64,000 nt of DNA from assembly GCA_035635475.1 (NCBI GenBank), contig DASQAZ010000055.1, forward strand, positions 9,705 through 73,704. The letters run 5' to 3'. Shown in pieces: positions 47,116 through 55,234 of the stretch (position 1 is the stretch's first letter; every line of letters starts with the position of its first letter). Source of the stretch: VBOC01 sp035635475. Lineage in GTDB: Bacteria; Bacteroidota; Ignavibacteria; UBA10030; SZUA-254. A program made the translations under genes and the position numbers. The notes below the pieces were generated by a model. It was not told the DNA's origin. It did not search any database and saw only the letters and a program-made list of their open reading frames with translations.

Positions 47116-48000
47116 ATGCCACTGACTCGATGGTTGAAAGGTCTCAGACACAGATGGCTCGAACCTTCATGGATTTTTTCGACGCAAGGAATGATCTGGC
47201 GATTGTTGCCCGCACCGGGCAAACGATTCGTCGGAGAAGAAAGGGACATCAGCCAAAAATCGGTCTCTTTATTCTGCATCGAACAGGAAACAGGAGCGAT
47301 TCAATGGCGCAATCTGCGGCTGCACGAGCCGTGGTGGATCGGAATAGAGGCTGTTCACAAGGATCTGGTCTTGCTTCATGAATACGCGATGCCTGATTTA
47401 CCCGATCACAAGAAAATTCATGCCCTCGAGCTCTCCTCCGGTAAGGTGCTCTGGAAGAATGAGGAGCTTCGGTATTTGTTCGCATACCAGGACAGCATCT
47501 ATGCGGTTGAAATCGGGCATGAAGACAATCGTTATTATGAGGTCGACTTGATGACCGGAGAGAAAAGCCGGGAAGTGGATGCGTCATCTATTGCGACGAT
47601 GCGGGAAATCGCATATTCCCAGAATACGGCGTCAGTCGAGTTTCCCGCTCCTTTCCAGGGAGGTGGCGACGATGATCTCAGCCGGATGATCGCGCACCTT
47701 ACGAAGGGGGAGAGCCGGATCGAGTCGATTGAATACCTCCGGAAAGGCGAATTTCTCGCGCTTTGTTACCACACGGTGATCAGTCCGGATCCTGCTCAGC
47801 GAATAATGGATCAGCATTTTATGATATCCGACGGCCGCCGGATGGTCTATCATGAATTATTGAATGACCGTGTACAGAACGTAGTTCCGGATGCCTTCTT
47901 CGGCATCGGCGACTTTGTGTATTCCATCAAGGGCAAACGGGTCTTACAGGCGTTCAATTTCAGTAAGGGGGTAAGTACCGATGGCCAGGATAAGAATTAA
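47116..48000 (+). CDS. Hypothetical protein, DUF4905-like
   Basis: 294 residues, soluble, no signal peptide or membrane helix. The sequence has beta-propeller-like repeats of the type SLFCIEQETGAIQWRNLRL and IHALELSSGKVLWKNEEL, each pairing a short strand with a Trp- or Lys-containing turn. From memory it resembles DUF4905 proteins of Bacteroidota/Chlorobi relatives; a profile search is needed to confirm. Function is unknown. The phzF gene starts within its last 20 bases, so the two are co-expressed. Confidence 0.7.
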   Translation: MPLTRWLKGLRHRWLEPSWIFSTQGMIWRLLPAPGKRFVGEERDISQKSVSLFCIEQETGAIQWRNLRLHEPWWIGIEAVHKDLVLLHEYAMPDLPDHKKIHALELSSGKVLWKNEELRYLFAYQDSIYAVEIGHEDNRYYEVDLMTGEKSREVDASSIATMREIAYSQNTASVEFPAPFQGGGDDDLSRMIAHLTKGESRIESIEYLRKGEFLALCYHTVISPDPAQRIMDQHFMISDGRRMVYHELLNDRVQNVVPDAFFGIGDFVYSIKGKRVLQAFNFSKGVSTDGQDKN

Positions 48001-48886
48001 GCACGTCGACGCGTTCACCACGACTCCCCACACCGGTAATCCGGCAGGTGTTGTCCCGGACGGGGGAAGCTTGAGCGACCGGGAGATGCAGGGGATTGCA
48101 AGGGAGATGAATCTTTCCGAAACGGCATTCATCCTTCCGCCGACAAGCCCGGAAGCCGATCTCAGGATCCGGTGGTTTACCCCCACGACCGAAGTCCCTC
48201 TGTGCGGACATGCCACGATCGCCGGTTTCCATTCTCTCGCGGAGGAGGGGGGGATGAACATGACGAAAGGAGGGAGGTACCAGTTTCGGCTTGAGACTGC
48301 GTCGGGGATCCTCCCGGTGGACGTCACAAAGAACAACGGGCTGATTTCCATTATGTTCGGATTGAAAATACCGGTCTTTGACCGCGCGATTCATTATAAA
48401 ATCGATCTCGTCCGGGTCCTCAACCTGACGCTCAGCGAATTCGAGACTCATATTCCGATCCTTCGGAGCGATTACCTTTTTGTTCCCGTCAAACGGCTTC
48501 ATACGCTCTTCTCGATCAGACCCAACTTTCTGACGATGGCAAACTTCCTGGACTCGCGAAACCTGCGCGGGCTCTGTGTGTTCACAACCGAGACGGTCGA
48601 CCGTGATTCAATCGTTCACTCACGCTTCTTTGCACCCAACCAGGGGATCAATGAAGATCCGGTGACGGGATCTTCGCATGCAGGCCTCGCGGTGCAACTG
48701 TTTGAGAGCGGATTCCTCGATATCAAGAACGGCCGGTGCGTGTTCCAGGCAGAGCAAGGCGACGCGATCGGCAGACGCGGGAGAATCACCGTCGAGCTGG
48801 AAGTTGTGGATGACAAGCCCGTCGGGGTGAAAATCGGGGGCAATGCGGTGACGGTCCTCGAAGGCGAGATGTTGCTGCACGACTGA
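47981..48886 (+). CDS. PhzF family protein (isomerase/epimerase)
   Basis: 301 residues. DAFTTTPHTGNPAGVV, then NLSETAFI with the catalytic Glu (E47) and RWFTPTTEVPLCGHAT, and in the second half NEDPVTGSSHAGLAV: these are PhzF signatures. Family members act on diverse small metabolites, mostly as isomerases or epimerases; the true substrate is rarely known. Overlaps the upstream gene by 20 bases. Confidence 0.9.
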   Translation: MARIRIKHVDAFTTTPHTGNPAGVVPDGGSLSDREMQGIAREMNLSETAFILPPTSPEADLRIRWFTPTTEVPLCGHATIAGFHSLAEEGGMNMTKGGRYQFRLETASGILPVDVTKNNGLISIMFGLKIPVFDRAIHYKIDLVRVLNLTLSEFETHIPILRSDYLFVPVKRLHTLFSIRPNFLTMANFLDSRNLRGLCVFTTETVDRDSIVHSRFFAPNQGINEDPVTGSSHAGLAVQLFESGFLDIKNGRCVFQAEQGDAIGRRGRITVELEVVDDKPVGVKIGGNAVTVLEGEMLLHD

Positions 48887-48914
48887 TCCCGCCCGATAGA
48901 CCTCCGAAGCCTGC

Positions 48915-50942
48915 ATGACAATTCGTACCGGGTTCTTCCTCGTACTCCTTCTTCTTTCATTCTCATTCTTTTTCTTCAATACCCGCCGGCTGATCCGTTA
49001 CCTTACGATCGGCAAGCCCGAGACTCGGACCGACCGGCCGCTCGAGAGGTTGAAACAGGTGCTCACCGTGGCCTTCGGGCAGTCGAAATTATTCCGTGAG
49101 CCTCTCGCCGGACTGATGCATTTCTTTATCTTCTGGGGGTTCGTGGTTCTGGTGCTCGCGATCGTCGAAACGATCGGCGAAGGCCTCCGGTCCGGTTTCA
49201 CACTGTCCTTTCTCGGGCCTCTGTATGGGCCGCTGGTCTTCCTGGAAGATCTTCTGGGAGCGCTGGTCATTCTCTCGGCCGTGGTCGCGCTCCTGCGCCG
49301 CTATGTGACGAAACCGCCCCGTCTCGATGTGAGCGGCCATTCCCGCATCGATGCAACGATCATACTTTTGCTAATCCTCCTGATTATGTGTGCGATGTTC
49401 GGGCAGAATGCCGCCAATATCGGGAGGGGGGTCCAGGCCGCCGCCGAGAGGCGCTTTGTTTCGCACTCCCTGGCATCGCTTTTTTTTGCCGGGATTTCCC
49501 CGGAAACCCTGAACGTCTGGTTTTCCTTCTTCTGGTGGATGCACATCTCTCTCGTGCTCGGCTTTCTTAATTATCTTCCATACTCAAAGCATCTTCATAT
49601 CCTATCTTCGATCCCCAACGTCTATCTCGCAAAGCTGGAGCCGAGGGGGGTACTTAAACCGCTTAATCTCCAGGATGAGAAAGCAACAAAGTTCGGCGCC
49701 GCGGACGTAGAGGACCTGACCTGGAAGCAGCTTTTGGACGGCTACACGTGCACCGAATGCGGGCGCTGCACAGCCGCGTGCCCCGCCGCGCTGACGGGCA
49801 AGCCGCTTTCGCCGAAGAAGATTGTCGTTGATATCAGGCGAAGGCTGATGGAGAAGGCCCCGCTTTTGACCGATCGAGGGATCCAGGGCGAAACGGTAAC
49901 TCCCGGAGCGGAGCCTCCCGGCCAGGCGGCTTCGGCCGGGCAGCTCGTCGGCGATTACATTACCGAAGACGAGCTCTGGGCCTGCACGACCTGCATGGCG
50001 TGCGTGCAGGAGTGCCCTGTCCAAATTGAACACGTCGATGCAATCGTCGATATGCGCCGGTACCTGGTTCTAACCGAATCCAAATTCCCCAAGGAGATGC
50101 AGGCAACATTTCAGAACCTCGAGAGAAATTTTACGCCGTGGGGGTTCAGTCATTCCACTCGCGCCGATTGGGCCCGGGGTCTTGACATCCCGATGCTCTC
50201 GGAAAAGCCGGACGCGGAAGTCCTGTTCTGGGTGGGATGTGCGGGTGCCTATGACGTGCGGTACAAGAAGGTGACGCAGGCATTTGCGAAACTAATGAAG
50301 ATCGCCGGCGTCAATTTCGCGGTGCTGGGGCGCGAAGAAAAATGCAACGGTGATCCCGCGCGGCGGGCGGGGAATGAATACCTCGCGCAAATGCTCATGA
50401 ACGAAAATGCGGAAACACTGAACCGACATCACGTCAAAACGATCGTCACGACCTGCCCCCATTGTTTCAACATTTTTAAGAATGAATACCCCCAATTCGG
50501 CGGAAACTACACGGTCACGCATCATACTGAATTTATATCGAATCTGATCGAATCCGGAAGGATCAAGCTCACGAAGGAAAAGAAGGCGAAAATAACATAC
50601 CACGATTCATGCTACCTCGGCAGGTACAACCACGTGTATGATCAGCCCAGAGATGCGATCCGCGCGATTCCGGGAGTTGAAATAGAAGAAATGAAGCGCT
50701 CACGGGACAAGGGGTTTTGCTGCGGCGCCGGCGGGGCGAGAATGTTTATGGAAGAGCCGATCGGAAAGAGAGTGAACATCGAGCGGACGGAGGAAGCGTT
50801 GGCCCTCAAGCCCGACGTCATCGGCACCGCATGCCCGTTCTGCATGACCATGCTGACAGACGGGGTAAAGGCGAAGGAAGCAGCCGAGCGGGTACAGGTG
50901 AAAGATATTGCTGAACTGGTTCTGGAGGCCGTGGGGGGCTGA
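48915..50942 (+). CDS. Membrane-anchored HdrD-like (Fe-S)-binding oxidoreductase
   Basis: 675 residues combining two parts. The N-terminal ~240 residues have about five to six helices resembling NarI/HdrE-type membrane cytochrome subunits. The soluble part has two 4Fe-4S motifs (CTECGRCTAACP near 278 and CTTCMACVQECP near 357) and two CCG-domain cysteine-rich sites (CPHCFNIF and GFCCGAGGARMF near 601, CPFCMTML), as in HdrD/GlpC/LutA-type proteins. It probably moves electrons between a quinone pool and a soluble partner such as an ETF. No etfAB or dehydrogenase gene lies beside it in this window. Confidence 0.87.
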   Translation: MTIRTGFFLVLLLLSFSFFFFNTRRLIRYLTIGKPETRTDRPLERLKQVLTVAFGQSKLFREPLAGLMHFFIFWGFVVLVLAIVETIGEGLRSGFTLSFLGPLYGPLVFLEDLLGALVILSAVVALLRRYVTKPPRLDVSGHSRIDATIILLLILLIMCAMFGQNAANIGRGVQAAAERRFVSHSLASLFFAGISPETLNVWFSFFWWMHISLVLGFLNYLPYSKHLHILSSIPNVYLAKLEPRGVLKPLNLQDEKATKFGAADVEDLTWKQLLDGYTCTECGRCTAACPAALTGKPLSPKKIVVDIRRRLMEKAPLLTDRGIQGETVTPGAEPPGQAASAGQLVGDYITEDELWACTTCMACVQECPVQIEHVDAIVDMRRYLVLTESKFPKEMQATFQNLERNFTPWGFSHSTRADWARGLDIPMLSEKPDAEVLFWVGCAGAYDVRYKKVTQAFAKLMKIAGVNFAVLGREEKCNGDPARRAGNEYLAQMLMNENAETLNRHHVKTIVTTCPHCFNIFKNEYPQFGGNYTVTHHTEFISNLIESGRIKLTKEKKAKITYHDSCYLGRYNHVYDQPRDAIRAIPGVEIEEMKRSRDKGFCCGAGGARMFMEEPIGKRVNIERTEEALALKPDVIGTACPFCMTMLTDGVKAKEAAERVQVKDIAELVLEAVGG

Positions 50943-50968
50943 GGGATGTGCCGCGACCGGACCGGATA

Positions 50969-51355
50969 CTACCGGTCGATGCCCGTCATCGGGTGGCGGC
51001 GGATCAACATGAGAATTGCGGACTGGGAAACGATCAGGTACTTCTTCTCCTCGTACTCCATCTCGATCGCCTGTTCGCGAAGGAAAATGGCGTAGTCTCC
51101 CTCTTCGGCCTGGAGCGGAATATACTTAACGGGATCTTTGGGTGTGGGCGACCACGACTCCTGGTCGATATAGTTCGGGTTCGGCACGGGAAAGCCAGGT
51201 CCGACTTTGATAATGTAACCGCTCTGTACCCTCTCCTTCTCCTTCACGTTGGGCGGAAGATAGAGCCCATGCTCGGTGCGGTCTCTGTCGCTGTCGGGTA
51301 TGACCAGGACTTTGTCCCCCACCACGATCATCTCTTTTCTGCTCGAACTGTCCAA
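50969..51355 (-). CDS. GroES-like (Cpn10 fold) protein
   Basis: 128 residues, longer than the ~95 of true GroES. IVVGDKVLVIPDSDRDRTEHGLYLPPNVKEKERVQSGYIIKVGPG matches the start of the Cpn10 fold, and the C-terminal part with DYAIFLREQAIEMEYEEKKYLIVSQSAILMLI its last strands. The middle is expanded by a Pro-rich insert (VPNPNYIDQESWSPTPKDPVKYIPL). No groEL gene is adjacent. The TTG start is set by AAGGAG eight to thirteen bases before it. It may be a divergent co-chaperonin or a repurposed one; not certain. Confidence 0.75.
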   Translation of the reverse strand: MDSSSRKEMIVVGDKVLVIPDSDRDRTEHGLYLPPNVKEKERVQSGYIIKVGPGFPVPNPNYIDQESWSPTPKDPVKYIPLQAEEGDYAIFLREQAIEMEYEEKKYLIVSQSAILMLIRRHPMTGIDR

Positions 51356-51407
51356 GAATCTCTCTCCTTACGAACGGAATTGGATTTGCTTCAGATGAAC
51401 CTCACTA

Positions 51408-51436
51408 ATCATACAATTTTCCATTTTACGGTGCAA
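51408..51436 (-). promoter_or_regulatory. Predicted promoter of the GroES-like gene
   Basis: On the minus strand TTGCAC (51431-51436), 17 bases, TATGAT (51408-51413), about 50 bases before the TTG start. Confidence 0.45.
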
Positions 51437-51479
51437 ACTCCCCCGCGAAGTCCCTCGGGATGTCTGTCGAGCCGGCGAC

Positions 51480-51947
51480 TTACGCGTTCGTGAGAAATCG
51501 TTTCAACTCTTCGAACCCGCCGAAGGTTTTTGTGACGCATCCAAGGATCCATCCCGGAAGTTCAAACAGGGGGTAGCTCGTCACGAGATAGACCGGTTTT
51601 CCAAAATATCTGGCCATCGTCAGCTCGCCTTTCGTCCCGGCGCCTTTGGCGGCGCCCTCATCCCAGAAACAGATGACGTAATCCGTTCGCTCCGCGATTT
51701 CCCGGCAGTCGATCTCGACAAGACTTCGGACAATCTTCTGATACGACCCGACATCATCCCTCTTGAGGGCCCGGAAATCGAGGTTTGGATGATGCGTGCT
51801 GAAGAAGCGGCTGCTTTCGACATTGGGATTGAACACTTCGTGCCGGAGATCGGACTCGAGCCAGCTCTGGAGTTCCCTGCGCCACTCAAGACCCTCCCCT
51901 TCGGCATATTCCATTCCGCCCGACAGGTACGCACGCATCCCGTTCAT
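51480..51947 (-). CDS. Nucleoside 2-deoxyribosyltransferase-like protein
   Basis: 155 residues. RAYLSGGMEYAEGEG at the N-terminus, DCREIAERTDYVICFWDEGAAKGAGTKGELTMARYFGKPVYLVTS in the second half match the deoxyribosyltransferase/DUF4406-type fold; the Glu in GTKGE is the usual nucleophile position. Such enzymes transfer or hydrolyse nucleoside sugars. Substrate unknown. The ATG overlaps the stop of the upstream gene (ATGA). Confidence 0.8.
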   Translation of the reverse strand: MNGMRAYLSGGMEYAEGEGLEWRRELQSWLESDLRHEVFNPNVESSRFFSTHHPNLDFRALKRDDVGSYQKIVRSLVEIDCREIAERTDYVICFWDEGAAKGAGTKGELTMARYFGKPVYLVTSYPLFELPGWILGCVTKTFGGFEELKRFLTNA

Positions 51948-52642
51948 CCAAAGCTATTGATGTCAAGGAACGGGTAGAAGAGCTGGTATCCTGCCCACAT
52001 GACGGTTCCAACCACGAGGGGAATCGAGAGGTTGTCGTCGATGTCGACGGGGAGAGCCTCGACGATCGCGCCGGCAAGGGCCGCCACGGCGCCAATCGCA
52101 TATTCACCGGACTGATAGCCTACCTTGGGGAGTATCGCGACCACCACGAGTGCGCTGAGCAGGAATCCTGCGCTACCCTCGAGGCTCTTTCCGAGAAACC
52201 GATGCCGCCCGAACCGCTTCCCGATCAAGGCGGAAGCGAGATCGGCGATGATCAGAATGACGAGGCTCGATACCGCAATGACCCTCGGAAAGATCAGGAC
52301 GGATAACGTCGCTGCAATCAGGACATAGGTCGCGCCGTTCAGGCGTTTCTTCTCTTTGCAGGTCTCGCTCGTTCGCAGGAGCCACCCGAACGTCCGGTAA
52401 AACCAGGTCTCGATGGGGCGGTGATAATACCGGCCGACGTCGATGATGACGAACGCCAGCGTGAGAGGGATAAGGACGCCGAGAGCCACAATCCGCGGCG
52501 TGTGAAAGTAGAAAATGGGGATAGCGAGGGAACAGAGGTGGATCGATTTGCGAATGAGCTCAATACGATAGCTATCGCTATCGGAAAGCGGATCAGGACT
52601 TCTGAATGTCTCCGTTCTGGTCCGGTCGGGACTGTTCGTCAA
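51944..52642 (-). CDS. SEC59/dolichol-kinase-like membrane phosphotransferase
   Basis: 232 residues, about six to seven membrane helices. RIELIRKSIHLCSLAIPIFYF near the N-terminus is typical of CTP-dependent dolichol or phytol kinases and related cytidylyltransferases; ASALIGKRFGRHRFLGKSLEGSAGFLLSALVVV and EALPVDIDDNLSIPLVVG carry the conserved Lys/Glu and D-D-N segment. The only usable start is TTG at 52642, inside the last 50 bases of ftsH. By inference it phosphorylates a polyprenol or phytol-like lipid. Confidence 0.78.
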   Translation of the reverse strand: MTNSPDRTRTETFRSPDPLSDSDSYRIELIRKSIHLCSLAIPIFYFHTPRIVALGVLIPLTLAFVIIDVGRYYHRPIETWFYRTFGWLLRTSETCKEKKRLNGATYVLIAATLSVLIFPRVIAVSSLVILIIADLASALIGKRFGRHRFLGKSLEGSAGFLLSALVVVAILPKVGYQSGEYAIGAVAALAGAIVEALPVDIDDNLSIPLVVGTVMWAGYQLFYPFLDINSFG

Positions 52643-54659
52643 TGGTGGCTTTCAACGCTTGTTCTTGTCCATTTGTCCGGCGCTCGACCGGGGGCAGGGT
52701 TTCTCCGCGGATCACTTTATCGATCTCCTCGCCGTCGAGGATTTCGCGTTCGAGAAGTGCCGCGGCGAGGCGGTGCAGCGCCTCGATGTTATCGCGGAGG
52801 ATGATTTCGGCCCGCTCCATCCCCTTCATGATGATCTTCTTTACCTCCTCATCGATGGCTATCGAGGTTTGCTCCGAATAGTTCTTCGACCGTGTGATCT
52901 CTCGCCCAAGAAAGATTTCTTCTTCCTTCGCGCCGTAGGCGAGGGGTCCCAGCCGGTCGCTCATGCCCCACTCGCAGACCATTTTGTGGGCGAGATTTGT
53001 AGCCCGTTCGATGTCGTTGCCGGCGCCGGTCGTAAACTGGTTGAAGACGAGTTGTTCCGCCGCCCTCCCTCCGAGAGCATACGCAATCATGGCTTCGAGG
53101 TATTCCTTCGAGTAGGTATGTTTCTCGTCGATCGGCAGGTAGGTCGTGACCCCGAGCGCCCGGCCGCGTGGGATGATCGTTACCTTGTGCACGGGATCGG
53201 CTTCCGGGACCTTTCTGGCGACGAGAACGTGTCCCGACTCGTGGTAGGCCGTTATTTTTTTCTCGGCATCGGAGATAATGAGGCTCTTCCGCTCGATCCC
53301 CATCATGACTTTGTCTTTGGCGTCTTCAAAATGCTGCATCGTAACCGCTTTCTGGTTCTGGCGCGCGGCCAGAAGGGCGGCTTCATTGACAAGATTGGCC
53401 AAATCGGCTCCCGCGAGTCCGGGAGTGCCCTTGGCGAGGACATCGAGCTTTACATCGTCGTCCAGAGGAATGTTCCGCGTGTGCACTTTCAGAATTCCCT
53501 CGCGCCCGCGAACATCGGGCCGGTCAACAACCACTTGCCGGTCGAACCGGCCGGGCCTTAACAGTGCGGGGTCGAGCACGTCGGGCCTGTTCGTCGCGGC
53601 GATGATAATGACGCCGCTATTCTGCTCGAATCCGTCCATCTCAACGAGGAGTTGGTTCAGCGTCTGTTCGCGCTCATCGTGCCCTCCGCCCAGTCCTGCG
53701 CCCCGGTGACGGCCGACGGCATCGATTTCGTCTATGAATATAATCGCGGGGGCATTCTTCTTTCCGGTCTCGAACAAATCCCTCACGCGGCTTGCGCCGA
53801 CACCGACAAACATCTCGACAAATTCAGCGCCGGAGATCGAGAAGAAGGGGACTCCCGCCTCGCCCGCCACTGCCCGGGCGAGAAGCGTCTTGCCCGTGCC
53901 GGGCGGACCCAGTAAGAGCACGCCCCGCGGAATTTTCCCGCCGAGCCGCTGGAACTTGGAGGGTTCCTTCAGAAACTCGATGATCTCCTGCAGCTCGACC
54001 TTCGCTTCGTCGGCGCCGGCAACATCCTGGAACGTTACCTTCGGCGAGCCTTCATTGATGCTCTTCGCCCGGCTCTTGCCGAATGAAAAAATACCTTTCG
54101 TGCCGATCCCCTGCATCCGCCTCATGATGATAAGCCAGACAACAAACAGAAGCACCCACGGCAGCACGCTGAGGAGCGCGTTCATCCACGTATTGTCTTC
54201 CTTCGTGATCGTGAAGCGAATCTCCTTGTCGTTCCATTCTTTCACAACCGTTCCGTCGATATACGGGAGAGTCACGACAAAACGCTGAGCCGGAATGGTC
54301 CTCCCGCTGGAGGTGGTGACGTCCACGGGCTTTTTCAGGATCCCGTGAAAGTCGTAGTTATTGAGATCCGACTTCTTGATCGTCGCGCTCGAGATCAGTC
54401 CGTCTTTCAGGAGGGACTGATATTGCGTATAGTCCAATTCATATTCGGTCCCTTCCTGTGACTTGAAGAGTGTCATCACGATGAACACTCCGAGGATGAT
54501 GGCCGACCAGCTCAGAACGACTTTGAGGACTTTCCCCCAGTTGAAATCGTCGTCGCCGCGGAATTGGTTCTTGGTGGGCCGGTTTCTGCGGGGCCTCGGA
54601 AGCTTCCGGCGCAGCTTGCTGTCATTCATGCGCTTTAAGTCCTGTGGATCTTTTTCCAT
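52593..54659 (-). CDS. ftsH: ATP-dependent zinc metalloprotease FtsH
   Basis: 688 residues. A basic N-terminus, one helix (about 47-64), a periplasmic domain to about 155, a second helix (160-180), then the AAA domain with Walker A GPPGTGKT (251-258), Walker B IIFIDEID (306-313) and the SRH region NRPDVLDPALLRPGRFD. The protease site is HESGH (473-477). It degrades membrane proteins and regulators. It follows hpt by eight bases, the well-known tilS-hpt-ftsH order. Confidence 0.98.
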   Translation of the reverse strand: MEKDPQDLKRMNDSKLRRKLPRPRRNRPTKNQFRGDDDFNWGKVLKVVLSWSAIILGVFIVMTLFKSQEGTEYELDYTQYQSLLKDGLISSATIKKSDLNNYDFHGILKKPVDVTTSSGRTIPAQRFVVTLPYIDGTVVKEWNDKEIRFTITKEDNTWMNALLSVLPWVLLFVVWLIIMRRMQGIGTKGIFSFGKSRAKSINEGSPKVTFQDVAGADEAKVELQEIIEFLKEPSKFQRLGGKIPRGVLLLGPPGTGKTLLARAVAGEAGVPFFSISGAEFVEMFVGVGASRVRDLFETGKKNAPAIIFIDEIDAVGRHRGAGLGGGHDEREQTLNQLLVEMDGFEQNSGVIIIAATNRPDVLDPALLRPGRFDRQVVVDRPDVRGREGILKVHTRNIPLDDDVKLDVLAKGTPGLAGADLANLVNEAALLAARQNQKAVTMQHFEDAKDKVMMGIERKSLIISDAEKKITAYHESGHVLVARKVPEADPVHKVTIIPRGRALGVTTYLPIDEKHTYSKEYLEAMIAYALGGRAAEQLVFNQFTTGAGNDIERATNLAHKMVCEWGMSDRLGPLAYGAKEEEIFLGREITRSKNYSEQTSIAIDEEVKKIIMKGMERAEIILRDNIEALHRLAAALLEREILDGEEIDKVIRGETLPPVERRTNGQEQALKATIDEQSRPDQNGDIQKS

Positions 54660-54667
54660 ATGTTATT

Positions 54668-55234
54668 CTAACGCTTTCCGGCATTCGTTCGTTCATTGGC
54701 AATGCGGTAGATCGCCCGAAGATTTCTGTCCTTCTGCGAATAATCGAGCCCGTACCCGATGACGAAATAGTTCGGAATGACGAATCCGACATAATCGATC
54801 GGCACGGGAATTTTCGCCGCATCCTTCTTATACAATAATGTTACGACCTTGTACGACCGCGGCTTTTGCTGAGAGACGAGCCGGATCATGAAGTCGACCG
54901 AGAGTCCCGAGTCGACAATGTCTTCGACGATAATAATATCTCTCCCTTCGACCTGGCAATTGAGCTCCTTTAACAATGTCACGTTCCCCGAGCTGATCTT
55001 CGCATCGCCGTAGCTCGAAAGCTTCATGAAATCGATCTCGCAGTCGATGCTGACATTCCTGATCAGGTCCGCCATGAAGACGAAGGCGCCGTTGAGAATC
55101 CCGATGAAAATCGGGACCCGCCCCTTATACTCCTTGCTGACTTTCCTGCCTAACTCCTTCACGCGCGCCTGGATCCTTTTCTCCGTCAGAAAGAGGACAA
55201 ACCGGTCGTTATTGACCCTCAAATATTTCTTCAT
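54668..55234 (-). CDS. hpt: Hypoxanthine phosphoribosyltransferase
   Basis: 188 residues. PIFIGILNGAFVFMADLIRN is the pyrophosphate loop region, and IIIVEDIVDSGLSVDFM (100-116) is the PRPP-binding signature with two acidic residues. The C-terminus has DYVGFVIPNYFVIGYGLDYSQKDRNL, the hood and metal site. It salvages hypoxanthine or guanine. The ATG overlaps the tilS stop by four bases. Confidence 0.95.
   Translation of the reverse strand: MKKYLRVNNDRFVLFLTEKRIQARVKELGRKVSKEYKGRVPIFIGILNGAFVFMADLIRNVSIDCEIDFMKLSSYGDAKISSGNVTLLKELNCQVEGRDIIIVEDIVDSGLSVDFMIRLVSQQKPRSYKVVTLLYKKDAAKIPVPIDYVGFVIPNYFVIGYGLDYSQKDRNLRAIYRIANERTNAGKR

Noticed and set aside
50954..50978. Inverted repeat CGACCGG/CCGGTCG between the convergent HdrD-like and GroES-like genes as a bidirectional terminator
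   Set aside because: A good 7-bp stem, but no T-run on either strand and it overlaps the end of the GroES-like coding region.
52567..52584. Palindromic CGATAGCTATCG-type repeat downstream of ftsH as an operator
   Set aside because: It lies inside the coding start of the SEC59-like gene, with no promoter nearby; likely chance.
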